From contig CAZHUW010000158.1 of assembly GCA_964535295.1 (NCBI GenBank), positions 1 to 8,021 on the forward strand: DNA of 8,021 nucleotides. Direction: 5' to 3'. A program made the translations under genes and the position numbers. Source of the DNA: SB21 sp964535295. Its GTDB lineage: Bacteria > CLD3 > SB21. Below are positions 1 through 6,327 of the stretch, piece by piece. The first letter of the stretch is position 1. Each line of letters begins with the position of its first letter. The notes under the pieces were generated by a model. That model saw nothing but the letters and a program-made list of their open reading frames with translations. It was not told where the DNA came from and ran no database searches.

Positions 1-1
1 C

Positions 2-523
2 AATCCACTGGGTCATTATGCAAGATCAAAATATATTGCTGAAGTATTTGTAAAAGAAAACGTAAGAAGACATTTGGTATGCCGTGCGGGGTGGATGATG
101 GGCGCGGGTCCAAAAAAAGACAAAAAGTTCGTTCAGAAAATCATGAGACAGATCAAAAGTGGTAAGAAAGAGCTTTTTGTAGTTAATGACAAGCTGGGCA
201 CACCGACTTATACACATGACTTTGCAAACAATGTCAAGCTTCTACTTGAAAAAGAATATTGGGGCTTATACAACATGGTTTGCGGAGGTGAAACCAGCCG
301 ACTTGAAGTGGCCAAAGAATTGCTCAGACTTCTAAATTTGGAAAACAAAATTAAAATAACGGAAGTAGATTCGACTTATTTCCAAAAAGAATATTTTGCC
401 GAAAGGCCACCTTCCGAAAGACTTGTTAATAAAAAATTGGATTTGCGAAATGTCAATATTATGAGAAGATGGAGGATTGCCCTCGAAGAATATTTGAAAG
501 ATTATTATAAAGATTATCTCTAA
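2..523 (+). CDS. RmlD-type extended SDR (dTDP-4-dehydrorhamnose reductase-like), 5'-truncated
   Basis: The frame is open from the window's left edge, so this is the last 173 residues of a longer protein. Full-length relatives are usually about 280-300 residues, so the NAD(P)-binding Rossmann half lies outside the window. The fragment has the catalytic YxxxK pair (HYARSK, tyrosine at bases 17-19, lysine at 29-31), followed by a CRAGW strand and the GTPTYTHDFA segment typical of the RmlD substrate-binding region. In that family the enzyme reduces dTDP-4-keto-L-rhamnose to dTDP-L-rhamnose in the cytoplasm, supplying an activated deoxysugar. A related nucleotide-sugar reductase or epimerase cannot be excluded without the N-terminus. 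A TTG at 74 could be read as a start, but it lies after the catalytic motif and is not the true start. The gene is A+T-rich and is followed by two inverted repeats before the next gene. Confidence 0.8.
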   Translation, partial: NPLGHYARSKYIAEVFVKENVRRHLVCRAGWMMGAGPKKDKKFVQKIMRQIKSGKKELFVVNDKLGTPTYTHDFANNVKLLLEKEYWGLYNMVCGGETSRLEVAKELLRLLNLENKIKITEVDSTYFQKEYFAERPPSERLVNKKLDLRNVNIMRRWRIALEEYLKDYYKDYL

Positions 524-561
524 AATATTAGCGTCTCATATATTAAGTGACGGACTTTTTT

Positions 562-578
562 TGACGGCATTGCCGTCA
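562..578. repeat. Perfect 8-bp inverted repeat after the SDR gene
   Basis: The sequence TGACGGCA-T-TGCCGTCA is a perfect inverted repeat with a 1-base spacer. As RNA it would form a 7-bp stem with a 3-base ATT loop. It starts 38 bases after the SDR stop. A run of seven Ts (556-562) precedes it and only TTT follows the second arm, so it is not a textbook plus-strand terminator. It could be an operator, a 3'-end stabilising hairpin, or the first half of a double terminator with the structure at 586-634. Confidence 0.55.
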
Positions 579-585
579 TTTGAGT

Positions 586-634
586 AAAACAATGTACATG
601 TACAGGTTTTTCCTGTAGAGCGCATTGTTTTTTT
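586..634 (+). terminator. Probable intrinsic terminator between SDR and glycosyltransferase genes
   Basis: An outer 9-bp stem pairs AAAACAATG (586-594) with CATTGTTTT (623-631) and runs into seven consecutive Ts (628-634). Inside it, TACAGG (601-606) pairs with CCTGTA (612-617) around a TTTTT loop. The A-rich left arm and T-rich right arm could work in both directions. The region also contains the 12-base palindrome TGTACATGTACA (593-604), which competes with the outer stem. The stems are interrupted and weak in G+C, so termination may be partial. Confidence 0.6.
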
Positions 635-643
635 GTTATTGAA

Positions 644-685
644 TTGACAACTTAGCAATCAGAATTAGGCATAAAATTTGAGTCT
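644..685 (+). promoter_or_regulatory. Possible weak promoter and leader of the glycosyltransferase gene
   Basis: A consensus-like TTGACA (644-649) lies downstream of the terminator and 36 bases before the ATG at 686. No good -10 box sits at 16-18 bases. The nearest candidates are CATAAA (670-675, spacer 20) and TAAAAT (672-677, spacer 22). A Bacteroidetes-style -7 box (TAnnTTTG) is matched only loosely by AAAATTTG (673-680). There is no clear Shine-Dalgarno sequence before 686. This is a tentative call, supported mainly by its position after a terminator. Confidence 0.25.
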
Positions 686-1798
686 ATGGAAAAAATGAAA
701 AAAATAAAATCTATTGCCGTTTTGGGTACTCGTGGAATACCAGCCAATTATAGTGGTTTCGAAACATGCGTTCAAGAGACCGCAAATATATTAGCTTCGT
801 GGGGTTATCGAGTCAGGGTATATTGCCGTAAAGGCAAAGTGGGAACCGGGACGATGAATTCGATGAAAATTGAACAGATTTTTGTACCTTATATTTCCGG
901 CAAACATCTTGAAACTATTTCTCATACGATGTTTTCAATGATCCATGCGGTTTTTCACAGAGTCGATTGTGTTCATTTGTACGGGGTCGGAAATGGATGG
1001 TTTGTGCCATTGTTAAGACTTTTAGGTTTTAAAGTGGTTTTTATGATGGACGGAATAGATTGGTATCGCAATAAATGGAGTTCTTTTGCGAAAAAGTTCC
1101 TCAAACTAGGCGCGCGAGTTGGCTCAAGGTTTGCGAATTCCTCTACAGCCGATTCGTATCATGTTATCAACACACTGAAATCCGATTTTGTGGATCGCAA
1201 TTTTCTGTATGTTCCTTATGGTGCAAAGATAGTAAAGGAAAGTGCTGGTGCGAAATTGGATGAGCTAAAATTGAAAACAGGCGAGTATTTTCTTTTTGTT
1301 GGTAGATTTGTTCCCGAAAAAAACGTTGACTTGCTTGTTCGTGCATTTGAATCTGCGAATACCGATCGATATTTAGTCGTTGTCGGCGGAAGTTCGTATG
1401 ACCAGGACTACGAAAAGAAAATTAGGTCGACGACCTGCAAAAAGATTTTGTTTACTGGGTTTGTCTTTGGGAAATTATATGAAGAATTGATCAGTAATTG
1501 TTATGTTTATATACAACCATCCGCATTGGAAGGGACATCTCCTTCGCTTTTGGGTTCGATGGGCGCCGGGGCCTGTGTTCTTGTCAGCGATATACCTGAA
1601 AATCAGGAAACCGTTGGGGATGCCGGGTTCTATTTCAAAAGCAACGATGAAGCAAACCTCAGTAAAATGATCACCTATTTGGATCAAAACTCCAATGAAG
1701 TTCTGATCAAACGTGGACAAGCCTTACTGAGAGTAAAAAATACCTATAGTTGGGAAAATGTTACCGGAACTTTATTGGAAGTATCACAACGACCATGA
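686..1798 (+). CDS. GT4-type glycosyltransferase with DUF1972 N-terminal domain
   Basis: This 370-residue cytoplasmic GT-B enzyme probably transfers a sugar, possibly rhamnose, from a nucleotide donor to a growing lipid-linked glycan. The N-terminal domain opens with IAVLGTRGIPANYSGFET (residues 10-27), the hallmark of DUF1972, a family containing rhamnosyltransferases. The C-terminal GT4 domain starts near residue 200 with FLFVGRFVPEKN, carrying the Arg (207) and Lys (212) that usually contact the donor phosphates. The expected EX7E motif reads EGTSPSLLG: Glu282 is present but the second Glu is Gly290. No membrane segment or signal peptide is seen. ATG 686 is used as start; ATG 695, three codons later, is an equally plausible alternative because neither has a strong ribosome site. 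The stop overlaps the next start in an ATGA. The donor and acceptor sugars cannot be told from sequence, and the rhamnosyl suggestion rests on the family and the RmlD-like neighbour. Confidence 0.88.
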   Translation: MEKMKKIKSIAVLGTRGIPANYSGFETCVQETANILASWGYRVRVYCRKGKVGTGTMNSMKIEQIFVPYISGKHLETISHTMFSMIHAVFHRVDCVHLYGVGNGWFVPLLRLLGFKVVFMMDGIDWYRNKWSSFAKKFLKLGARVGSRFANSSTADSYHVINTLKSDFVDRNFLYVPYGAKIVKESAGAKLDELKLKTGEYFLFVGRFVPEKNVDLLVRAFESANTDRYLVVVGGSSYDQDYEKKIRSTTCKKILFTGFVFGKLYEELISNCYVYIQPSALEGTSPSLLGSMGAGACVLVSDIPENQETVGDAGFYFKSNDEANLSKMITYLDQNSNEVLIKRGQALLRVKNTYSWENVTGTLLEVSQRP

Positions 1799-4700
1799 TC
1801 CTCAATCGAAAAACTCAAATACTGGTTTTATTGATATGCATTTCTGACCATGTTTGGTCTCAAGACAGTGCCTGGTTTTCACCATCGTTGTATACATCGA
1901 CACCTGCATTCGGTCCTGTTTGGGGGGATTTTAACAATGACGGCATGACGGATCTGTGGTTTCATACCGGGCAGGATAGTCAACGATTCTATATTAATGA
2001 TGGATTTGGAGGATTTAGGGATTCAACGCCGGAATATGGTTTACGGAGTAGTCAATATTTTGGCGGTGTTGCTTTCGGCGATATTGACGGTGATGGATGG
2101 AACGATCTTTTTCTGGGTTCAAGAGATAACACCGGCTCAGTAACAGGGAGTTGCCGGCTTTTTATCCATTCACGTCGTGGATCTTTTTTTGACATGGCCC
2201 CAAGGATGGGATTGGATCGCGGAGGCACTGCAGAAACAAGTGTTTTTTTTGATTACGATGGCGATGGGGACTTGGATATTTTAACAGGTTTTAATCATAC
2301 TGTTGGTAACGGGGCATTTCTGTACAGAAACGACGGTGAATTCTTTACTGAAGTTTTAACCGCAAGTGGATTAGACCGCAATGTTTACTTTGAAGGGATG
2401 CAGGCCGTCGATTTTAACTATGACGGATACGTAGATGTGGCATACCAAGGGAAATTGTACTTAAATCAGGGTGATGGAACTTTTCAGTTTAATGATAATG
2501 GAATGTGGCTCACGGCCGATGAGGGAATATGTTTTGTAGATTTGGATAACGATGGTGATTGGGACCTAGTCCAAAACTCCTCAATAAGCGGTGTGTACAA
2601 GATATTATTCTTCGAAAACATTGGCGGTTATTTACAAAATGTAAATGATTCAACCAGCCTTTCAGATTCTTTACTCAGTAACCATTGGGGCATTACGACA
2701 CTTGATATAGATAACGATGGACTAAAAGATGTGATCGTCGGTGGACAGTTTGATAATGGGACTGTCCTGGGCCGGTTTCTTGTTTTGAGAAACAGAGGAA
2801 ATTTCAAATTTGAGAATTATACGTCAGGAGCTAATTTGAGTTTTGATTGGCCACAATATTACAGTGACATGGTTGCATCTGCCGATTATGACAATGACGG
2901 CCATGTTGATTTATTTATTCAGGGCCAGGTTCAGGGATATAAATTATGGCGGAACGAATCAGTGGATAATCGATTCTTAAATTTGCGTATCACAGGACAA
3001 AGCGGTCAACAGAATCAATTTGGAGCTTCGGTAATTTTACGCCGCTCAACAAATCCTACACAAATAACTGGGTCTGATTTTGTGGGTTCAGGTCCAGGAT
3101 ACTCTGTAAAGAGCGAATATGATGTTCATTTCGGCGTAGACCCCAATCAGGGCGTAGATGTTGAAGTTATATTTCCCGGAGCGGTTGGTTCATTTATTAA
3201 AGTAGACAAATCCATAAATTCGGCCCTCGGAGGAATTGTTCCTTTAAGTTTAGGGTCTTCTGCATCTGAACGTACGATTGAAATTCGTCGTAATGGTGAT
3301 GTCATTATAAATGGCAACATATTCTATGCCGATATTCCTATATCAGTCTCTTTAGTCTATCCGCCAACATCAAGCTATTACAAGCCCAATACTGATAGCG
3401 TGGTTGAATTAGGATGGAAACCATTTTCGAATGCTGTCAACTACGAACTTCAATACTCAGAACTGTCACGCTTCGATTCAGGAACTGTGACGGTGTCAAA
3501 TGTTTTGAATGAAAAAAATATTGTGTTTGTTCGGGGTCTCAGAAGTTTGTACTGGAGAGTGCGAGCAAATACAGGTAACGGATATAGTGCATGGTCCGAC
3601 CCATCTCGAATTATTATCGATACGACAGGCTTGCCATACAATAGTTATTATCAAAACGATGCACCGTCTATTACTAGTGCAGCTCCGGCAGAAGCATACG
3701 AGGATAGCTTTTACCAATACACATTGGTAGGTTATGACGTTGATGAGACAAATCCACTAAAGTTTGAACTTGTTAATGCGCCTACATGGCTTCGATTGGA
3801 TACAATAACTAATGTAATATCCGGAACACCAACGGGTATTAATGTGGGCGATACTCTGATAACTGTAGGGTGTGCAGATAATGCGGGAGGAATTACATTT
3901 GAAACTGTCAACCTGCATGTTATTCACACAAATCACACACCGATAATCTTGAACGTGAGTGATTCAGTTGCCAATGAGGATTATTTATTTGAATCATACG
4001 TCTACGCAAAAGACGTGGATAGTCTGCTATTTGGGGATCAAATTCGTTATTATTTAATTACAAATCCAATCTGGCTTGCCATTGATTCGCTAACTGGCAC
4101 ATTATCAGGAATACCTGGTTCTTTGGATGTTGGTGATACTAATTTCAGTGTAATGGTTAGTGATGGAAGAGGCGGGGAATCGATAAGAATATTTACATTA
4201 AAGATACTTCATACAAATCACCGGCCTCAATTTGTAAGTGAGCCTGATACAATTGCAAAAGAAGATGTTCTTTTTACTTCAAAGATATTTGCAAGAGACT
4301 CCGATAGCCTGTTATTTGGTGATCATGTTCGCTACAAAGTGATTGGAGGGCCCGGATGGTTGACTTTAGATAGTATAACCGGCTCAATTGTTGGCACGCC
4401 TTTGAATAATACAGAAGGGGATACAGTCATATCCGTAATAGCTTATGATCAATGGGGTGCAATCTCACAAAGGGAATGGGCTATTAGGATATTACCGACC
4501 AACTATCCTCCGGTTTATAAGAACGATGTTTACGCTACACTGAACGACACGATGATCCTATTCAAGATTCCAATCAATAGGGTCTTTAGTTGGATGCCAG
4601 CAAAGGACCCAGATCTAAAAGATACCTTATTTTATTCACTTGTTTTGAGAACCAATGATTTTGATACTGTGATTACAGGTATACGGGACACGACGTTGAT

Positions 4701-5127
4701 GATAGATGAGCGTATTTTTTCCGAGATGGCTCATTATGAGTGGCAGGTTTATGTCACCGATGGTGAATTTGTGGTTTCCAGCCCAGATACGTTCAGATTT
4801 CAAACAACAAAACGGGTTGCCAATTCAACGTACACTGAGGCCCCTACTACATTTTTTTTATATCAAAACTATCCCAATCCTTTTAATCCTTCTACATCTT
4901 TCCGTTTTCAGATCCCGGAAGAATCAGACGTAAAAATCGAGGTGTACAACATACTTGGGCAACGAGTAGATCAGATTTTCAATGGGAAATTAGCTACAAA
5001 ATACTACGAAATGGAATGGAGGCCAAAGGCCATTGCCAGCGGAATCTATTTCGTCAAATTCAATGCTGAAGGTATCGTTAGCCGAAAGAAATATCAATCC
5101 GTCAGGAAATTGAGCTATATCAAATAG
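1795..5127 (+). CDS. Secreted multidomain FG-GAP/ASPIC/Ig-like protein with T9SS type A sorting domain
   Basis: This 1110-residue protein is predicted to be exported and displayed on the cell surface. A signal peptide covers residues 1 to about 22 (NRK then a hydrophobic core, ending near WSQ). No lipobox is seen. Seven DxDxDG-type calcium loops start at residues 45, 96, 153, 206, 249, 304 and 364, about 43-60 apart, as in FG-GAP/VCBS beta-propellers. An ASPIC/UnbV-like domain follows (about 395-475, with GASVIL and VHFGVD), then a fibronectin III-like domain (about 520-612, YWRVRANTGNGYSAWS). Three Ig/cadherin-like (He_PIG-type) repeats cover about 622-905, and a fourth, divergent beta domain about 906-1010. 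Residues 1018-1110 form the T9SS sorting domain (NYPNPFNPS, then VYNILGQ and SGIYFVKF). The frame extends to 1750, but ATG 1795 is preferred because it gives a clean signal peptide and an ATGA overlap with the glycosyltransferase stop. Adhesion or glycan binding is a plausible role; no catalytic motif was recognised. Confidence 0.9.
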   Translation: MILNRKTQILVLLICISDHVWSQDSAWFSPSLYTSTPAFGPVWGDFNNDGMTDLWFHTGQDSQRFYINDGFGGFRDSTPEYGLRSSQYFGGVAFGDIDGDGWNDLFLGSRDNTGSVTGSCRLFIHSRRGSFFDMAPRMGLDRGGTAETSVFFDYDGDGDLDILTGFNHTVGNGAFLYRNDGEFFTEVLTASGLDRNVYFEGMQAVDFNYDGYVDVAYQGKLYLNQGDGTFQFNDNGMWLTADEGICFVDLDNDGDWDLVQNSSISGVYKILFFENIGGYLQNVNDSTSLSDSLLSNHWGITTLDIDNDGLKDVIVGGQFDNGTVLGRFLVLRNRGNFKFENYTSGANLSFDWPQYYSDMVASADYDNDGHVDLFIQGQVQGYKLWRNESVDNRFLNLRITGQSGQQNQFGASVILRRSTNPTQITGSDFVGSGPGYSVKSEYDVHFGVDPNQGVDVEVIFPGAVGSFIKVDKSINSALGGIVPLSLGSSASERTIEIRRNGDVIINGNIFYADIPISVSLVYPPTSSYYKPNTDSVVELGWKPFSNAVNYELQYSELSRFDSGTVTVSNVLNEKNIVFVRGLRSLYWRVRANTGNGYSAWSDPSRIIIDTTGLPYNSYYQNDAPSITSAAPAEAYEDSFYQYTLVGYDVDETNPLKFELVNAPTWLRLDTITNVISGTPTGINVGDTLITVGCADNAGGITFETVNLHVIHTNHTPIILNVSDSVANEDYLFESYVYAKDVDSLLFGDQIRYYLITNPIWLAIDSLTGTLSGIPGSLDVGDTNFSVMVSDGRGGESIRIFTLKILHTNHRPQFVSEPDTIAKEDVLFTSKIFARDSDSLLFGDHVRYKVIGGPGWLTLDSITGSIVGTPLNNTEGDTVISVIAYDQWGAISQREWAIRILPTNYPPVYKNDVYATLNDTMILFKIPINRVFSWMPAKDPDLKDTLFYSLVLRTNDFDTVITGIRDTTLMIDERIFSEMAHYEWQVYVTDGEFVVSSPDTFRFQTTKRVANSTYTEAPTTFFLYQNYPNPFNPSTSFRFQIPEESDVKIEVYNILGQRVDQIFNGKLATKYYEMEWRPKAIASGIYFVKFNAEGIVSRKKYQSVRKLSYIK
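3661..4509 (+). repeat. Three tandem Ig/cadherin-like repeats within the secreted protein
   Basis: The repeats share an E-D near the start (residues 636, 728 and 823), a P-x-W-L-x-x-D strand, a G-[TI]-P turn, a GDT strand and a closing TNxxP linker. The linkers HTNHTP, HTNHRP and PTNYPP fall exactly 95 residues apart (711, 806, 901). Repeats 2 and 3 both carry DSLLFGD, encoded at about 4018 and 4303, 285 bases apart. Repeat 1 lacks this insert and is slightly shorter. The pattern fits the putative Ig (He_PIG) or cadherin-like family, which usually makes rigid stalks in surface proteins. Confidence 0.75.
4849..5124 (+). other. T9SS type A C-terminal sorting domain coding region
   Basis: The last 92 or so residues match the type A sorting domain of T9SS cargo: FFLYQNYPNPFNPS, a beta strand ending FRFQIPEE, VKIEVYNILGQ, a W-R-P turn and SGIYFVKF before a basic tail. 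In systems studied, this domain directs the folded protein through the outer-membrane Sov translocon and is removed by the PorU sortase, which attaches the cargo to a surface glycolipid. No T9SS machinery gene lies in this window. Confidence 0.88.
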
Positions 5128-5159
5128 CCTTTCAAAAATGAAATAATTGTGGAGAAATT

Positions 5160-5178
5160 AAGATAAAAACCTTATCTT
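5160..5178. repeat. 7-bp inverted repeat AAGATAA/TTATCTT
   Basis: AAGATAA (5160-5166) and TTATCTT (5172-5178) form a perfect 7-bp inverted repeat around AAACC, 32 bases after the stop of the secreted protein gene. It is all but one pair A-T per side and no T-tract follows, so as a terminator it would be weak. Its right arm overlaps the -35 position of the promoter proposed at 5172-5200, so it could instead be an operator. Confidence 0.4.
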
Positions 5179-5200
5179 TCCCGCGTTGAAGATTTATAAT
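5172..5200 (+). promoter_or_regulatory. Candidate sigma70-type promoter for the sugar transferase-wzi pair
   Basis: A perfect TATAAT lies at 5195-5200. Seventeen bases upstream, TTATCT (5172-5177) matches TTGACA at three of six positions, so the -35 is poor and an activator may be needed. Transcription would start near 5207, giving a leader of about 105 bases before the ATG at 5312. The site lies after the end of the secreted protein gene and before two closely spaced genes with different base composition, which is where a new promoter would be expected. Confidence 0.45.
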
Positions 5201-5276
5201 GTAATCAGTGCTGAGCGGCACTTAAAAGAATAGTATTGTAATATTCCAAGGCTTTTTGGCAATGTCTTTTTTGCGA

Positions 5277-5300
5277 GAGGTCACCGGTATAGTTGACCTC
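5277..5300. repeat. Inverted repeat GAGGTCA-N10-TGACCTC in the leader
   Basis: GAGGTCA (5277-5283) and TGACCTC (5294-5300) are perfect 7-base inverted arms separated by 10 bases, ending 11 bases before the ATG at 5312. In the RNA this could fold as a 7-bp hairpin right next to the GGGA (5301-5304), which is the only ribosome-site-like sequence before that start. It could affect initiation or be bound by a dimeric regulator. A role is not shown by sequence alone. Confidence 0.45.
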
Positions 5301-5311
5301 GGGAACTGCAT

Positions 5312-6310
5312 ATGCATATTCATCGTAGATCTCTTTACGTATTTCGTTTTAGTGCGGATATCATGGTTCTTGTTGCGGCGTATGTCGGCGCGGCTAATTA
5401 TTATGCTGCGCAAAATTCCATTCAGCTCATCAGCCGGGACTACTCGCTCTGTTTTTCGCTCACCCTGATCTGGTTCTTCTCAGCGCGAATGACCGATCTT
5501 TATGACGAATTTCGCTCCAGACATTTTGGCTACGAACTTATTGGCCTCATTAAAAACGTTTTGATCCAGGTCATTGCCGCCGTCGTCATCTTATTTTTTA
5601 TGAAAACGCACCCGCTGTCCAGGTCTTTTGTATTCATGTATTCGGTCAGTTTCCTTATCCTGCTTACGGCCGAACGATTTGTTCTGAGAAAATTCCTTTA
5701 TCTTCTCAGGAAACGGGGGAGAAATCTCAGAAATATTCTTATTATCGGCGCCGGCGAGGTTGGACAGAATTTCTACGATTCTATTTTGTCCAATCCTCAT
5801 TTCGGATATCGGTTGGTCGGTTTTTTGGATGATCAAAATAAGGCGAACCTNNNNNNNNNNNNNNNNNNNNNNNNNNNNNNNNNNNNNNNNNNNNNNNNNN
5901 NNNNNNNNNNNNNNNNNNNNNNNNNNNNNNNNNNNNNNNNNNNNNNNNNNCCGCGCGTTACTTCCCTTGGACGATTTCTTAGAAAAACCAATCTGGATGA
6001 ACTCCCGCAATTCTGGAATGTCCTGCGAGGCCAAATGTCGGTCGTCGGCCCTCGTCCGCATCCGACGCCGCTAAATATCGAATCCAAGGACATCATTGAG
6101 AATTATATGCTGCGTCATTTGGTTAAACCGGGCATTACCGGATGGGCGCAGATCAACGGATACCGCGGAGAGACCAAAGATCCCCAGCTCATGCAGAAAC
6201 GCGTGAATCACGACATCTGGTATATCGAGAACTGGTCTTTTTGGCTCGATGTTGAGATCATTTTCATCACGGTATGGCAGATGCTCAAATGGGATACCAA
6301 AGGATATTAA
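5312..6310 (+). CDS. Undecaprenyl-phosphate sugar-1-phosphate transferase, WcaJ/WbaP type (interrupted by N gap)
   Basis: This membrane enzyme starts glycan synthesis by moving a sugar-1-phosphate (often glucose or galactose) from a nucleotide sugar to undecaprenyl phosphate. Four hydrophobic segments (about residues 14-32, 43-60, 77-98, 103-125) precede a Rossmann-like domain with IIGAGEVG (144-151) and GFLDDQ (170-175). After the gap come LDELPQFWNVLRGQMS, VGPRPH and KPGITGWAQINGYRGE, the conserved C-terminal transferase domain. The Asp-Glu of LDEL is the catalytic dyad established for the PglC family. The start at 5312 gives the usual short basic N-terminus before the first membrane segment; upstream GGGA is a weak ribosome site. 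The two sides of the gap stay in frame only because 100 Ns happen to fit. Visible residues total about 298, against roughly 460-480 in full-length relatives, so the rest of the Rossmann domain, the membrane hairpin and the KFRSM-like motif are missing. Sugar specificity cannot be assigned. Confidence 0.88.
   Translation: MHIHRRSLYVFRFSADIMVLVAAYVGAANYYAAQNSIQLISRDYSLCFSLTLIWFFSARMTDLYDEFRSRHFGYELIGLIKNVLIQVIAAVVILFFMKTHPLSRSFVFMYSVSFLILLTAERFVLRKFLYLLRKRGRNLRNILIIGAGEVGQNFYDSILSNPHFGYRLVGFLDDQNKANXXXXXXXXXXXXXXXXXXXXXXXXXXXXXXXXXXPRVTSLGRFLRKTNLDELPQFWNVLRGQMSVVGPRPHPTPLNIESKDIIENYMLRHLVKPGITGWAQINGYRGETKDPQLMQKRVNHDIWYIENWSFWLDVEIIFITVWQMLKWDTKGY
5851..5950. other. Assembly gap of 100 Ns
   Basis: Exactly 100 consecutive Ns, the usual placeholder for a scaffold gap of unknown length. 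It lies inside the sugar transferase gene. Comparing the flanking residues with the normal layout of this family suggests that about 160-180 residues, or roughly 500 bases, are missing between them rather than 34 codons. The apparent open frame across the gap should not be translated literally. Confidence 0.97.
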
Positions 6311-6312
6311 AC

Positions 6313-6327
6313 AGAGGATAGATATTG
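6313..6327 (+). promoter_or_regulatory. Ribosome binding site and TTG start of the wzi-like gene
   Basis: AGAGGA (6313-6318) is followed by six bases and TTG (6325-6327). It is the best Shine-Dalgarno match seen at any start in the window. It supports TTG as the real initiation codon, because the next in-frame ATG (6433) would remove the signal peptide. Confidence 0.65.

Noticed and set aside
1750..1794. Upstream extension of the secreted protein's reading frame to 1750
   Set aside because: It would put 15 residues before the signal peptide and deepen the overlap with the glycosyltransferase gene. ATG 1795 gives a normal signal peptide and a coupled start.
1834..1842. Possible lipoprotein lipobox at the cysteine of the secreted protein's signal peptide
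   Set aside because: The residues before Cys15 are L-L-I, without the small residue needed at -1. The T9SS sorting domain already explains the surface location.
3450..3730. Small open frames on both strands within the secreted protein gene
   Set aside because: All overlap the main reading frame, have no family resemblance, and are expected by chance.
5206..5222. CAGTGCTGAGCGGCACT as a JUMPstart/ops-like element
   Set aside because: Only the first seven bases resemble the start of JUMPstart; the ops core GGCGGTAGC is absent.
5243..5272. CCAAG/TTTGG stem followed by T6 as a leader attenuator
   Set aside because: The stem is only four pairs plus a G-T wobble and is separated from the T-tract by seven bases, too weak to support.
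5591..6061. Minus-strand and alternate-frame open stretches across the N gap
   Set aside because: They stay open only because Ns cannot encode stops, and they overlap the transferase gene that matches its family on both sides.
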